From Trichoplax sp. H2 (Eukaryota; Placozoa; Uniplacotomia; Trichoplacea): a stretch of 64,000 nt of DNA. The notes under the pieces were generated by a model. It did not search any database, was not told the DNA's origin, and worked only from the letters and a program-made list of their open reading frames with translations. This document shows, one piece after another, positions 1 through 12,152 of the stretch; position 1 is the first letter of the stretch; every line of letters starts with the position of its first letter. Location: NCBI GenBank assembly GCA_003344405.1, contig NOWV01000004.1, positions 620,001-684,000 on the forward strand. Direction: 5' to 3'. Position numbers and translations under genes: made by a program.

Positions 1-8
1 TATTATAG

Positions 9-858
9 TTCTGGAGGCAACTTTACAAAATTCTCAGGACCAACAACGCATCCTTTCTGAAAGGTATATAGAATGAATCATAGCATTTGTTTACACTCCT
101 GGTATTGATATTTTACGAGTAAACTATTGAAACCTGGTACAGTACATTATAATGCAGTTATCGTGTTCTTTATGCTTTCACAGATGTATTGCGAATGATG
201 ATGAGATTCAGCTATTGCGAAAAAAGGCTGGAGAATTGAAGGAAAAATTAGATGAAGCTGAATCTGCTATGGTTGAATTAAGTCGAGTGAATCAATCTTT
301 GCAGGTATAGGATAATCTCAGCATGATCAGATCAGTATTTGCTTGTGTAAATTTTTTAAGATTAATAAAAGCTGAATGGAGTGGCTTCATAATGTCTATT
401 ACCATTAGGTTACTCATATCAGAAATCAAAGCAGACGTTGGACTCCCGATAAGGATGCTCTTGAATGCAGTAACTGTAGTCGTCAATTTTCCGTCGTTAT
501 ACGTAGGGTAAGAAGATAATCAGTTATAATGCAATTTATTTTTTAATGTATTTCATTATGGCTAAGCTTAAATCTGCTTAACCCTAACGTGATATTTTTC
601 AACATAAATCTGCCGCAGCATCATTGCCGAAAGTGTGGGTACGGTATATTTTGATATACTTGAACTTTAATAATAAGGATAGATTATACATGTATGTTGA
701 CATCTCCGTATCGATCTTTATTTATGAAGTAATTCGGTCTATTAATTAATTGTAGAGAGGTTTTCTGTGCTGAGTGTTCTGCAAAACAAGCTAGCACACC
801 ATTTTCGCGGAAGCCTGTTCGTGTGTGCGATGCGTGCTATAAGGATTTAACGGGATAG
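9..858 (+). CDS. EEA1: EEA1-like early endosome antigen, C-terminal part (FYVE zinc finger)
   Basis: This is the 3' end of a gene that starts before the window. I place exons at 9-63, 184-304, 409-507, 619-638 and 756-858 (stop TAG 856-858); all junctions are GT-AG and keep one frame over 131 codons. The first two exons encode charged coiled-coil (ILSERCIANDDEIQLL and on). The rest is a complete FYVE domain: the WxxD motif (RRWTPDKD), the basic RRHHCRKCG core, four Cys pairs and a final RVC motif (PVRVCDACYKDLTG). The protein ends right after the finger, as in EEA1, and the region from RNQSRRW to FCAECSAK aligns with the vertebrate protein as I remember it. FYVE domains bind phosphatidylinositol 3-phosphate on early endosomes; EEA1 tethers vesicles as a Rab5 effector. 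Exon 619-638 is only 20 nt long and carries the HHCRKCG core. Confidence 0.93.
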
Positions 859-3323
859 CAACAGCGGATATTTTACGTTTAGGCGAGTTTTTTTACAGTA
901 CTGTGAAACTCTATCTACAATAATACATGCAGTGCCTTGTAGCGTAAGATAATCTGTCGATATTAATTCTGTAGCATCTGTAGGTATAGCAGTTATAGCG
1001 GCTTACGAAATATAGTAACTGTTAGTAAGTTCATACTCATGTAATAAATTGGACGATGTTATTTTATAGTTATTGTACTTTAAAAATGTTTTGCAATCTC
1101 ATCTATCAAATTCTATCAATTTGATCTTTCTTGGCTTACAACAATTCCAATTATAATTTTGTAGGATTATTGCTTACATATTACATTTCTATTACTTAAA
1201 AAAAAATTTATTTTTGTGTCACGTACACTAAATTTTAGACTAGTCGTATGTTTTTTAGATTAATTTATTTAAACCAGACGTAAGCTGATCGTACTGATTA
1301 GAAAAAAACGTGAGTTACTTATTCTTTGTATATTTTTTTAGCAGATTAAGATAATAAATTTTACTAGCTTCTATGTGATGTAATAAAATATATTGTATCC
1401 TATAATAACATTGTTATTCAATAACTTTTCCACTTTATATACTATTACAATAAATTTGTTAGATGTCCTTCAGTGTCTTCTCGTATCAAACTATTCCTGC
1501 TTCAACAGCAACCAGCTCTGTTAAGCTATTAAATATCGAAAAGTGTGATTTACTGTACCGAATTAGAATCGTTTATTATATTAATTCAGTCTCATTCCTG
1601 CAACCGGTTTAATATTCAATGTTACCTACTCAATATACCGTCTTATCGAGCTTCTATCACATTCGTTATAGCATCTACAGTCTGGTATTTAAGAGTGTAA
1701 GCATATACTGTATTTATACATGTACACAGGCTCTTATTGTAGAAGGAAAAGAGGATAATGTTCACTAGTGAAGTCCATTGGATATTCCGCCAGTCATAGC
1801 GTTTTCACAGTTTTGGGCGCAGTTCGATGAATAATCAATGACCAGGGTGACATTATACTGATTCACCGAAATTATATCATCAGACAAATCGCATCATTAT
1901 ATTTATACCAAACAAGTCATAGTTGCAAACGCAGTTTACTGTGGTGGTACTTGTATAAATTAATAAATTAATAGACTGCATAAAACCCCTCAGGGACTAC
2001 TCCATGAAAACTCTCCCCACGCCCCCAGTCTCTGATAAAACATACACTAAAGTTATACCTTATACAACCCATCTACCATCATTGTATCAGTATAGCGGAT
2101 GATAAATACGTAAATGATTTTTGAACTAGAAACGTGTCAATATTTTAAAAGTTAGTTTTCAATCTTGCCAAAACTATCACTACTACGTTAGTCAACTTTT
2201 TGTATGATAGTAAATTGAATACTGAACGTCTACTTTATTTAAAATTTCATGAATCATGCTTGAATCACACTTAAAATGTAACGATATACTACACCTTCAC
2301 GTACTTTAGAATAGTTTGCATGATTTGTTTTTATAGAAAATAGTGACATAATTATTTTAGTTATTATCCTCTGTGAACTGTAATATAGTAGTCCAGCGAC
2401 TATTATAAGGGATGACGCACCTTTAATGACTTACGTGAAGAATATGTTAACAGGCGGGCATGGGAATACAGAAGAATGCTTTTTGCGACGGATTAGAGCT
2501 GATAGTAGCACAATAATATAAATCATTAAATGTAGTACTATATATATATAATACGTTAATTTAATTGCAAACTCTACTACAACACATCACATTTCTAAGG
2601 TGGTGTGATAAGCATTTTTATTTTCCGTTCATTCACCGTGATGGCTTCACGCCTCCACAATTAGTTACAAATGAGTCCACTCTCTTATTGTAGAAACTCA
2701 ATCCATTCCACTAACATTAGTGGAATCAAACTAATTTTTATTCCAGTCATGGTAACATACAAATTGAGTACGTGGATACTTAACTGTCATACAAATAACG
2801 TTAATGGTCACGATCCGCTAGTTACATAACGGATTATACTGTATATAGAACTACAGTAGTAATTATGGAAACTCAATTGCAATTATTATTAGAAATCCTT
2901 AAAATTACGTAATCAGTGAATCTTTTATTACTATTCAATAAAATGTCATTATTCGTAGACTGTACGCTAAATCATCGCTAAATTAGAGTATAGTATAATA
3001 TTTTACAGTATATAACTAGATATACATGTATATTGGAGTACTATTAATCAATCTATTAACAATTTAGATCTCAAGTATGACCTTGAATCACAACTAGCAT
3101 TGCTTTTGCAGTAGTATATTTACTAAAGACTAGCATGTACACTATACAATCTTTACATCAATCGATCAGATATACGTGCATGATGTTCGTATGAGTGTAG
3201 AACGAATATTCCAACATAACATTGTAGTAATTAACACTCTCTATATAGTTATCTTAGAAAGTCAATAAGTTTTCTTAGAAACATAAATACTACTAACACA
3301 TTTCCTTTCGGTTGAAATAAAGT
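859..3323. other. Intergenic, tail-to-tail between EEA1 and DCP1
   Basis: About 2.5 kb of AT-rich DNA between two convergent genes. I find no exon-like reading frame, RNA gene or GTACW array here. Possible polyadenylation signals (AATAAA-type) lie near 1040 and 1380. A perfect 10-bp inverted repeat with a 2-nt loop lies at 2705-2726. Confidence 0.6.
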
Positions 3324-6300
3324 TTAGTCCCTTGCTAAATGCCTTAAGTAAGCAGCATTTATAGTCTCCAAGAATTTATCGTCATTCTATATATATGTAT
3401 TTAACATACAAATATAACGCAAAATGTTAAAGCGTAAGGCTGCATCTTAACATAGAGCAAACTGCAAGTAATAACTTCAGAGAGTAATTTAAAATTACCT
3501 GTAGCAAATCGATCAAAGTATTCTTAAGTTGTTCCTTAGTCAAGGCGATACCACTAGAGAAATTCTGAGTGGGAGGTGTAGCTGCATCCGATAAGGTCTC
3601 AGAGGGAACAGAAGACCGCTGAAAAACCATTGGCGACATAAGCAAGGATGGATAATTAATCCCTTCCGTGGCTGCGTCGCTCTGATACGGTAAAAATATA
3701 CATTCAATACAGACAGTAATAGCTACAACTGTCAAACAAATGATCCTGAAAAACTACGTATCAATACTGGCAGGTAAACCGTGTAATGTATGCATGCCAT
3801 TGTTATGCTCCTAGTAACGCTAACCTCTTCATTTCTATCACCTTCAGCTACTGCTAAGTCTTCTGAGCCAGGACTATTTTTTTTATCTATTATAAAGCCA
3901 ATTACATCACTTAATATCGATCTACATAAGTCAATATATGAATTAAAATTTCGAAAATTTGCAACGCAGAAATTTCAAAATTAGATAACGCCACTGTGCT
4001 TAACAAGATAACTAAAGAACAAGTAGTCTATTCAAATGGAAGAAGCATTAACCAGCATGAATCTACATGAGAATGAAGTCTTTCGTAACAAAAAGTTTTT
4101 CCACTATTTTTGTTACTACTTTAATATAACACTGCGATAGTAGGTATACTGCTCTTTTTATCAGTATTTACTAAAATTGTAATCCGTAAATAGTGCATGC
4201 AGTATTGGTTAGCCTACCTTCTGTTAAATGTGCAATTGCTTCAAACGTTAACCCATCATTATTATACTCGATATGTGAACACAGATCGTTAACTATCTCT
4301 CCAGATTTCGGCGATAACAATTTATTGTAGTCCGACTTACAGACCATCTGATTTAAGTTAGCAGGAACTGTACTACTTCTAAATCGCTGGTTACTCGGTA
4401 TAGAGGTTATTGAGTCCTTAAAGGCCACCGTATCTCTAGAACACATACTATCCATTTCTGTGTCGCCTGTCTCAGAATTAGTTTGGATCAAGGACTGACT
4501 CCCATGCCTCTTAAATAACCTTGATAAAGGCGACTGTTCAGGAATGGTCACTGGTTCTGATTTCAGCATCTGTGGAATTGATTTTCTGACTACAGAGGCT
4601 TTCTTGATTGCAGGATCCGAAAGATCAGATTGTTTCTTAAAATTCGTAACACCCATATGAAAACCAAAATGTTAATTACAGAAATGAGTACTTAGGCAAA
4701 CAATAAGCATGATTTTAAGCAGCATTATTGTGCTATAGATTAGTTCTTTATGATAAATATACATTGCTGAATGTTTACAGCAGATAGCCGGTATAGCAAT
4801 AACTCCTTCCAGAGACAAAAGTGAAATATCACGAATATGCTATTATAACTTAATCAAGCCATAATGCTTGATTGTAAGTGTAGAGTAAAACTAAGCTGCT
4901 ACCGTAAATCAATACGTCATATACTGTACATATTAGATTTAACCTTCGATTCTTGTGATTCCTTTGTACTTCTGTCAGGTTGCTGTAACTCAAAGTACTT
5001 TCCATTTGCTTTAATTCTGTAATGGAAAAACAATCAAAAGTTGGATCCTTATATTGGTAAATTTCAGACATCAAAGTTATTATGTTAGGAAATTAGTCAC
5101 TCAAGTGCTGAATTAATTAACCCTACACGGTAAGGAGACATATATTTGTAATCTGGCATTTTAATGAATAGCTTGTAACGATACATAGCCACTCACTCAA
5201 TAACCTTAATTTAATACAAGATTTCCGTAACGAACTTACCGCTACTTAACTCAACGCGATAATTTTAACATAAAAAATGATTAAGATTAATTTCTGCATA
5301 TGATGCGAGAAATTTATTATGAATATTGGTATATATGTAAAAAATCAATTACCCTTGAAGCAATAACATTACATATGCCTCTTAGTAATTTTTATGTTAA
5401 TATAAAAGGGGTTAAGAAATAGTGCTTTAAACAGTAATTAGTTTGACCATTAATTTTTTCTAAGGATATAAAACGTATGTAAGAACTACCAAATAGGAAC
5501 TAAATGAGAATGTTATAAGATGTTCTATTACTTCTATATTTGATTCGAAGTAATTAACTTTTAGAAATACCACAGAAATAGAAAATATATTAAAAAAATA
5601 TATATTTTACTTTGTAATCATACATTAACCGCTGTCTGATCGAAAAAATATTGCAGATACTTATTGCAAATAATTGGCTGGACAAGTGCTTACAAGGGTA
5701 GTATTAATGCAGAATAAGCAAGTAAATTGATATTATTAACGTAAGTAATTTACTCACGTGGTGGAAATTTTCCAAATCTGTTCACAGTCAGCTCCATTGC
5801 TGAACCAAAGGGCAAATATTGCTACTAAAAATAAGATTAAATGCAAAATGTAGGTTTAATTATACAATTCGAACGTCAAATGTACAATATGATTTTAGGG
5901 AGACGCATCATAAGTTATTCATTTATCTTGTTTAAGAATTATATCTTGCAAATTAGCACTGTTGTGTGTAATAAAGGTGGATTATGAACTTACGTAGCTA
6001 TTAAAGTGATACAGTACATCTCATTTAGTACAGTACTTATATTATCTGTAGCTCGCCAAATAGAATATAAACAAAATCACAGGAACTACTAAGTAAATGA
6101 CGTTGTAGCATTGTTTTACAACACTTATTCCTTTTATTAACAGGCAATACACAACATTTATTTCTCTGTACACGTAAAGTGATACAGTTTACAAGCAGCC
6201 TGCTTATTTAGAGTTTGTTAATATATCATTAATATCTGAATATGCAACGTTAACAATGTCATCAATGCAATTGAGACAGAGATTAAATTATCAAGAATCT

Positions 6301-9300
6301 TATATTGTAATTCGATATTTATCATTACTTTATCTGCGAATAAAGATGATCATATTAGCTGTAATGGGTGAAATACTATGCTATAGGTCACGAAGATAGT
6401 CATTAGAAATACTTGGAAATATTGACATCTTTAAGTGCAAGGATATGTGAAGACGAATCTTTACTGATTGGAATGTGAGTAAATTAATATAAGGATTAAC
6501 GTAACCTTAATTCATTTACTGATGAATTTATGTTGCTTTGCAAATTATGACAGGATTATAATTATACCATCAATCTTTATCCTTTCACAATGAACAGTAA
6601 GAGCTCCCAACAATCTATAACATACTGTTTATCATTATCATTATTACATACTAGCTATCCACCTCCGCTCACAACGAATGAAAGAGTCGCCAATAACTGC
6701 TATCGTACTACTATAATATCTATTTGCTCCTGTACAAACAAAACTATTGTAATTAGAAAAGTATCTGTCCCAACATCGAACTAATATTTATTTCTAAAAT
6801 CTTATACTGGTATAAAGATTCGATTTCAAATATCGAGCACGCTCGATGAAAGTCGATAAGCCTAACATCAGTAAAATGGTTGAGCGTAACAGATAGACGA
6901 CTTTTTAAAAGTATATGAACAGGAATATATGTCTTTTATCCGCTCACAATTATCAAAGTAATAATTTAAATTTTAGATATAAAGTTTTCCATTTTAAAGA
7001 TTGATCAGGCTCGAAGCGAGTTGATAAGCGTAACCATAGAGGTAAAAGAAATATGCATAAACTCAGTAATATGGATAAGAACGACAGATGGCGGACAACA
7101 ACTACACGAGATAATAATTGTGAGTCAGTGATAAATTGTACTGTACAGTACTGTATTTTAAGATAATCTACAGTACTGTAGAGTACAGTACAGTACTGTA
7201 CAGTAGTTGTGAATTTCTATTGCTTATGCAGATTATGTTCCCGTTCAATTAATTAATTAATTTACTAGTAATAATTATTTAATAATAACACTAATAATAT
7301 TATTATAATTGTAATTAATACGAAAGTATAATAAATCTCTGGTGATGATTCTTGGAAGTGTCTCGAACTCCGTCACTGAATCATTTTCAATGTGTTTAAT
7401 TGCATGTAGGTAACATTATACTTATACAAAGGGAAATGTCACACTTTCAGCTAATGATACTCATGACACCTAATGTTTACCGTTTATGGCCATGCAGTTA
7501 CATTGTATACAACCGAATAATTTTATTTTCTCATATCAGAGTTTAATATTGATCCTCTTAACCATCAACTTGTAGTAGAATTTTTCAAATTACAATCCTA
7601 GTTTGAAAGAGGGTACGGTATGAATATCGATCACTGACTTGAAATACTGTAAACGAAATCTCAGTAAACATCATAGATCTACATATAAAAAGTTTGTGAA
7701 GAGCAAATTTTCGTCTGAAGGAATAAATATTGACGCTCACACAGAAGTATGTCCAGTTTACAGGTAGTAGTAACTCATTTCTGATGGACATTCACGAGAT
7801 TGTTGCATTTGCATTTCACAGCCCGGTGCGTTTTGGACTGTGGCGTTTTTGTAAGTAATGCACTGCATCATGTAAGTACAGTATGACAATACTTTCTTAC
7901 TCTCGTATAAAAATACGTATAGTATAAACTTTCTTTTGTTAAATTAAATATCTGCTCTTACTTTAGAACTAGAATTTACTATCAATTGCTCCATCACTCA
8001 CATGATTCATTTCTGTACATAAGGAAAGGTTTCTTGCATTCAAATTCAGTTTCTCCGGTAATGAGCTCGTTAACATTTTCTTGATTGAGTTGATTTAGGA
8101 TAAAAAATCCAAAATATGGGAAAATGGATCTTAAAAGAGTCAAAGTGTTGAATAATGCCTGCGTTAATACGAACTGTACGTACTCAACCGAAAATAATTA
8201 CTGTCTATATGCTATGTATATGCATAACAATATTTACGAGCATCTTAAAAAAAGTTTTGTGAACTTACAGTAAAGTAGGTACAGTATAATGTACTCTGTA
8301 CCAGAGACTTCTAAGACTAATACGCATCAGTATTCGTCTTAGGTACAGTAAAAACTGGCATACATCTATCATATTATACAATGTACGTCAATAAACACTA
8401 CGGGTCCACTAGTAGAACCATGGTATATGACAAAAAGTTTAACACATGCGTATACGTAGATTAGCGAAATACTAATGCACTATACAGTACTGTACACATG
8501 TAAATCTAGAACTAGTCTCATTAAATTCTAAATTCTAGCTATAAATCACAATTACTTCCTATCGAAAGTTTCTCATATCTTTTCTATGAAGTGCTACACA
8601 TCTATAATAAATTCATAAATCTTAGACTGCAGTACTGCAACTCTCTTTCCACTTCCAAAACATGCGTATCTAATTAGGTATTCCCATACGAATACCTATC
8701 AAATAACACGAATTGCGAATATACTGTACATTTATTTAAGATAAAAAAAAATTGCATTCAGAACAATAAAATTAAATAGAAACTATAAATTTTTAAGGAA
8801 CAATTAATGGACAAGATATCATGCACTGCACTGTCGCCAGTAGGCTATTCCATGATGTCTCTTCCGTATCCACGAGTACTGAAGTATGATAATACGTATA
8901 TCTTCCAGTTTGCCTCATGCTAAGATATTAATCCTTTATTTTGCATAGACGTTAATAAATTTAGCAAGTAAATTATCGTACTTCGAGAGCTATTCTAAAG
9001 GGCTTTGTAACGACTAAAGAATCACGAATAGCTGGCATACGTACAATTAATTGTACATGCCATACTATCGCAATTTTGTACATAACAACTTAATTATAGT
9101 ACTGTATATGTAATACATAATTTAAAATGTATGTGAAGAGTAAGTTGTGTCTTCAACAATACCAATATGTGATAAATTTAATCTGATCTTATGGCAAAAA
9201 GCATTCTGCAAAATGAAGAGTAACTACAGGATTGTATCTTTAATACACGAATACAATTATTACAACTCTACAGTACGCCTAATGTTACCTTTTGTAAACA

Positions 9301-9689
9301 AACAAGCTTCCATTTCTTTCAGTCTTTTGCTAATGGTACAATATAAGGTTAATTGCGTTTTTAGTAACTGAAATTTTAATTTTAGCTATCGTTACAATTG
9401 GATTAGTTGAAATTTATTGACAGTGACTAGCAGATTTGTAAAAGCGTACGTATATAGCATTCAAAATTTATATGTTTATGCCTACCCATTTGTGATCTTG
9501 TGTACTGAACTGGTATTGAGCCACTCTTTTACACGTATAAACGATATCAGTTATGGTGCGATCAAACTTTTGAAGAGTAGTAATGTTCATCCTCAGTTCG
9601 GATACAACTGAATCATTCTTTCCTTCTTCTGATAACAGTGTCATCTTTCCTCCTCTACGTTGCCTACCGCCAGTACCATGAGCGGACAT
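3324..9689 (-). CDS. DCP1: mRNA-decapping enzyme subunit 1 (DCP1)
   Basis: Nine exons in transcript order: 9486-9689, 9289-9329, 8002-8129, 5758-5824, 4944-5016, 4218-4635, 3825-3886, 3499-3681 and 3324-3386. They join in phase to 412 codons plus stop. The N-terminal EVH1-like domain is spread over the first five exons and matches the DCP1 family at MNITTLQKFDRTI, QKTERNGSLFVYKR, KKPFLMYRNES and AIFALWFSNGADCEQIW. A low-complexity linker follows. The C-terminal trimerisation segment reads LTKEQLKNTLIDLLQ then NDDKFLETINAAYLRHLARD. A conserved LSPMVFQ-type motif comes before it. DCP1 activates DCP2 to remove mRNA 5' caps in the cytoplasm and P-bodies. The chosen start adds 33 residues before the usual family Met (MNITT); the later Met could be used instead. 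The gene runs tail-to-tail with EEA1. Confidence 0.93.
7138..7206. repeat. GTACW palindromic array in a DCP1 intron
   Basis: Two short runs of GTACA/GTACT units face each other, separated by an AT spacer. Each run is self-complementary. This is the smallest clear member of the family in the window and lies in the 2.2-kb DCP1 intron 5825-8001. Confidence 0.75.
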
Positions 9690-9857
9690 TTTACTTATTT
9701 ATTTATTAAAACTTAGTTATTAGCTAAAACACGAGCTCAATTACTATGTTTTGCCATGGACTACACCCTACACCTTTCAAAGGTCCGGTTCAACTGCACT
9801 GTAACAGTGTACAGTATGAGACTATGAGTTACGTTAAATCGATCTTGTGTCACGGTA

Positions 9858-10192
9858 AACGTACAGTACAGTATAGTACAGTACGCAGAACAGTATTACT
9901 GTACAGTACACTGTACTGTACAGTGACAGTGTACACTGTACAGTGTACAGTACTGTACGGTGGCCCAGGGTTTACAGTACTGTACAGTAGAACAGTCGAT
10001 CTGTCACTGTTTATTATGGACTGGCGACTCTATTCTACTGTACTGTACAGTACAGTACTGTAAGTTTCGTCAGTCGGCGGTACTGTATCAGTAGTCATTG
10101 TGTACTGTACTGTAACTAGGCTTAATCTTGAAACTCTGTATCAGACCTCTGAATCTCTACACTACTGTACTGTACACTGTACAGTACAGTAG
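9858..10192. repeat. GTACW palindromic array, DCP1 5' flank
   Basis: Runs of GTAC spaced by one A or T, giving blocks such as CTGTACTGTACAGTACAG, are broken by short unique inserts, some GC-rich (GTCAGTCGGCGG, GGTGGCCCAGGG). The array begins about 170 bp upstream of the DCP1 start codon. It can fold on itself wherever GTACT units turn into GTACA units. Confidence 0.85.
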
Positions 10193-10514
10193 AGATCATT
10201 CATTTCTATACCAATTCAAATTTCGTTAAGTAACTTTCGTATTAGTATGTTTACCGAATAAGGATAGTTACTATATACAGTATAGCAATCAAAAGTAATC
10301 GGGACAGGGGAACTACAGTAGGATAACACTACGAATTGCAAGAGAGCAATAGATAGAACTAATAGTACCCACTGATGTGTATCAATCACTTCTACCTTCT
10401 CAATAATATTTACATAAACCCTACAGATCATTCATTTCTATACCAATTCAAATTTCGTTAAGTAACTTTCGTATTAGTATGTTTACTGAATAAGGATGGT
10501 TACTATATACGGTA
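10192..10514. repeat. Pair of ~88-bp direct repeats
   Basis: The segment at 10192-10280 (starting AGATCATTCATTTCTATACC) recurs at 10426-10514 with about three mismatches, 145 bp of unique sequence lying between. The first copy abuts the end of a GTACW array. Confidence 0.85.
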
Positions 10515-12152
10515 TTAATGCTATGTTAAGGTTGGTAAGCGAAACTGTCAAATATACGTTTATGGTCAATTTGTTAATAAAATTAACAGATAGTATTATC
10601 ATTCGATATTATATATATCCCAGTAATAGTAATATACTATACTATATTAAGATTAGTTAATGGTCTAGAGCACATTATGATAATTAATGTACGGTGATGG
10701 ACATACAGTACCAAGTTAAGATTAGCAGGTACTGTAAAGATATCTACAGTGCGGTAGAATGTCCTTAGTACTGTGGTCAATTCTATACCAATCATTATAA
10801 TGTGTCTAAGGATCGCTGTCGTATGCAAGCAAAGCTTGCTCTGTCGATAACAACCGTTATAAGAAAATGTAACAATCAAAATGGCTGTGTAGAAAACTCT
10901 ATAAAGATTCTATGTTTATTCAATTTTCATCAGAATATTACATGAAATCAAAATTTAAAGGCCCAGTAGCCACCCTTAGCGATATAACGAATACTATTTT
11001 AATAATCAGTACTCTGCAGAAATTACTACCTTAGAGCTATTCGTTTTACATGAAGAAATCTTTAGGTTAAAAGTACAGTACTGTAAGAATCTTATACTGA
11101 CCTATTGAAATGAACCCATAATCAGAGTCATTTAACATTAGTATAAATACCCCCGCGCTGCCCATTTCAAGGGTGGGAGGGTGTGATTACAGTACAAGCA
11201 CAGTACATACAGTACTAAACCACCATTGTAGGCCCTTCAACTCCACAAGTGAATTGATAGTTGTCAATCTTAAAAAGGAAATGAAGGAACAATATACTGT
11301 ACGAATAAAATACAGTAAAGTGATTTTTCTTCAGCTATTTCATTATTTTATTTTTTACAGAGCAGTTCAATTGTGTTTCCTGAAAACATCTTGCATTAAT
11401 ACCTAATTCAAACAAACTTGCAACTCTATGTACTTAAATCTGAAATTGTTGCAGAAAATCATTTCTGAACGTAGCATACATCTTTGTACAAATCGGTTAT
11501 AGCAAAATTAAAATAGTTCCTTATACAATATGCAGTATGGTTAATGCCTATAAGTAATACTGTATATTCATGTTGTGTCGAAAATTTTGGAGTCAGATAA
11601 TATTGCCAATCATGAACGAAATTATTGATATTCGCGCTATGCGGATTTTGTAAAATAAAATTTTAGCAGCTTCAGTTCTCTTGCTATTCTATAATTACAG
11701 TTTAATTTATAAAAACATTTCACAGATAAAGAAAATGAAGAAAATTGTAAGATCGTAAATCTTAAACAAGGGTAAATTCTAGATAGTTATCTATGTTCCC
11801 TCTGATAGCAGTTCAAGAATGATACAGACATTTTGTCTATCATTGTGCATGTATACTTTACGGTGTGGATTCTATTTCCGGAATATATGGTATATGGAGT
11901 ACAGAATCTTTTGAAGTAATTCAATTAACAACGAATTTGTAAAAGACCCTATTTAACCGAAAGAACAGACAGTTTGGATCATATTTCTTTATCAGGACTA
12001 CACTGCCTTAATTTATAACATCACATTCTCTTATTCCAGATGGAATCAATCACACTAAATCAACTAACTTAATCTGTAACTTTACTTTTAAAGATATTTG
12101 AAGATAACAGAAGCCATCGTAACTAAATAAAATGAAAATTGCTATATCATCC

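Larger units (their letters stand above)
9690..12152. other. Intergenic, DCP1 5' flank to PEX26 3' end
   Basis: About 2.5 kb without a credible coding exon. It holds a large GTACW array (9858-10192), a pair of direct repeats (10192-10280 and 10426-10514), and otherwise plain AT-rich sequence. Short open frames inside the array translate to Tyr/Val/Leu-rich nonsense from the repeat itself. Confidence 0.6.

Noticed and set aside
9746-10063. 105-residue open frame rich in Tyr, Val, Thr, Leu
   Set aside because: It is the reading of the GTACW array (periodic STVQYC-type residues), not a protein.
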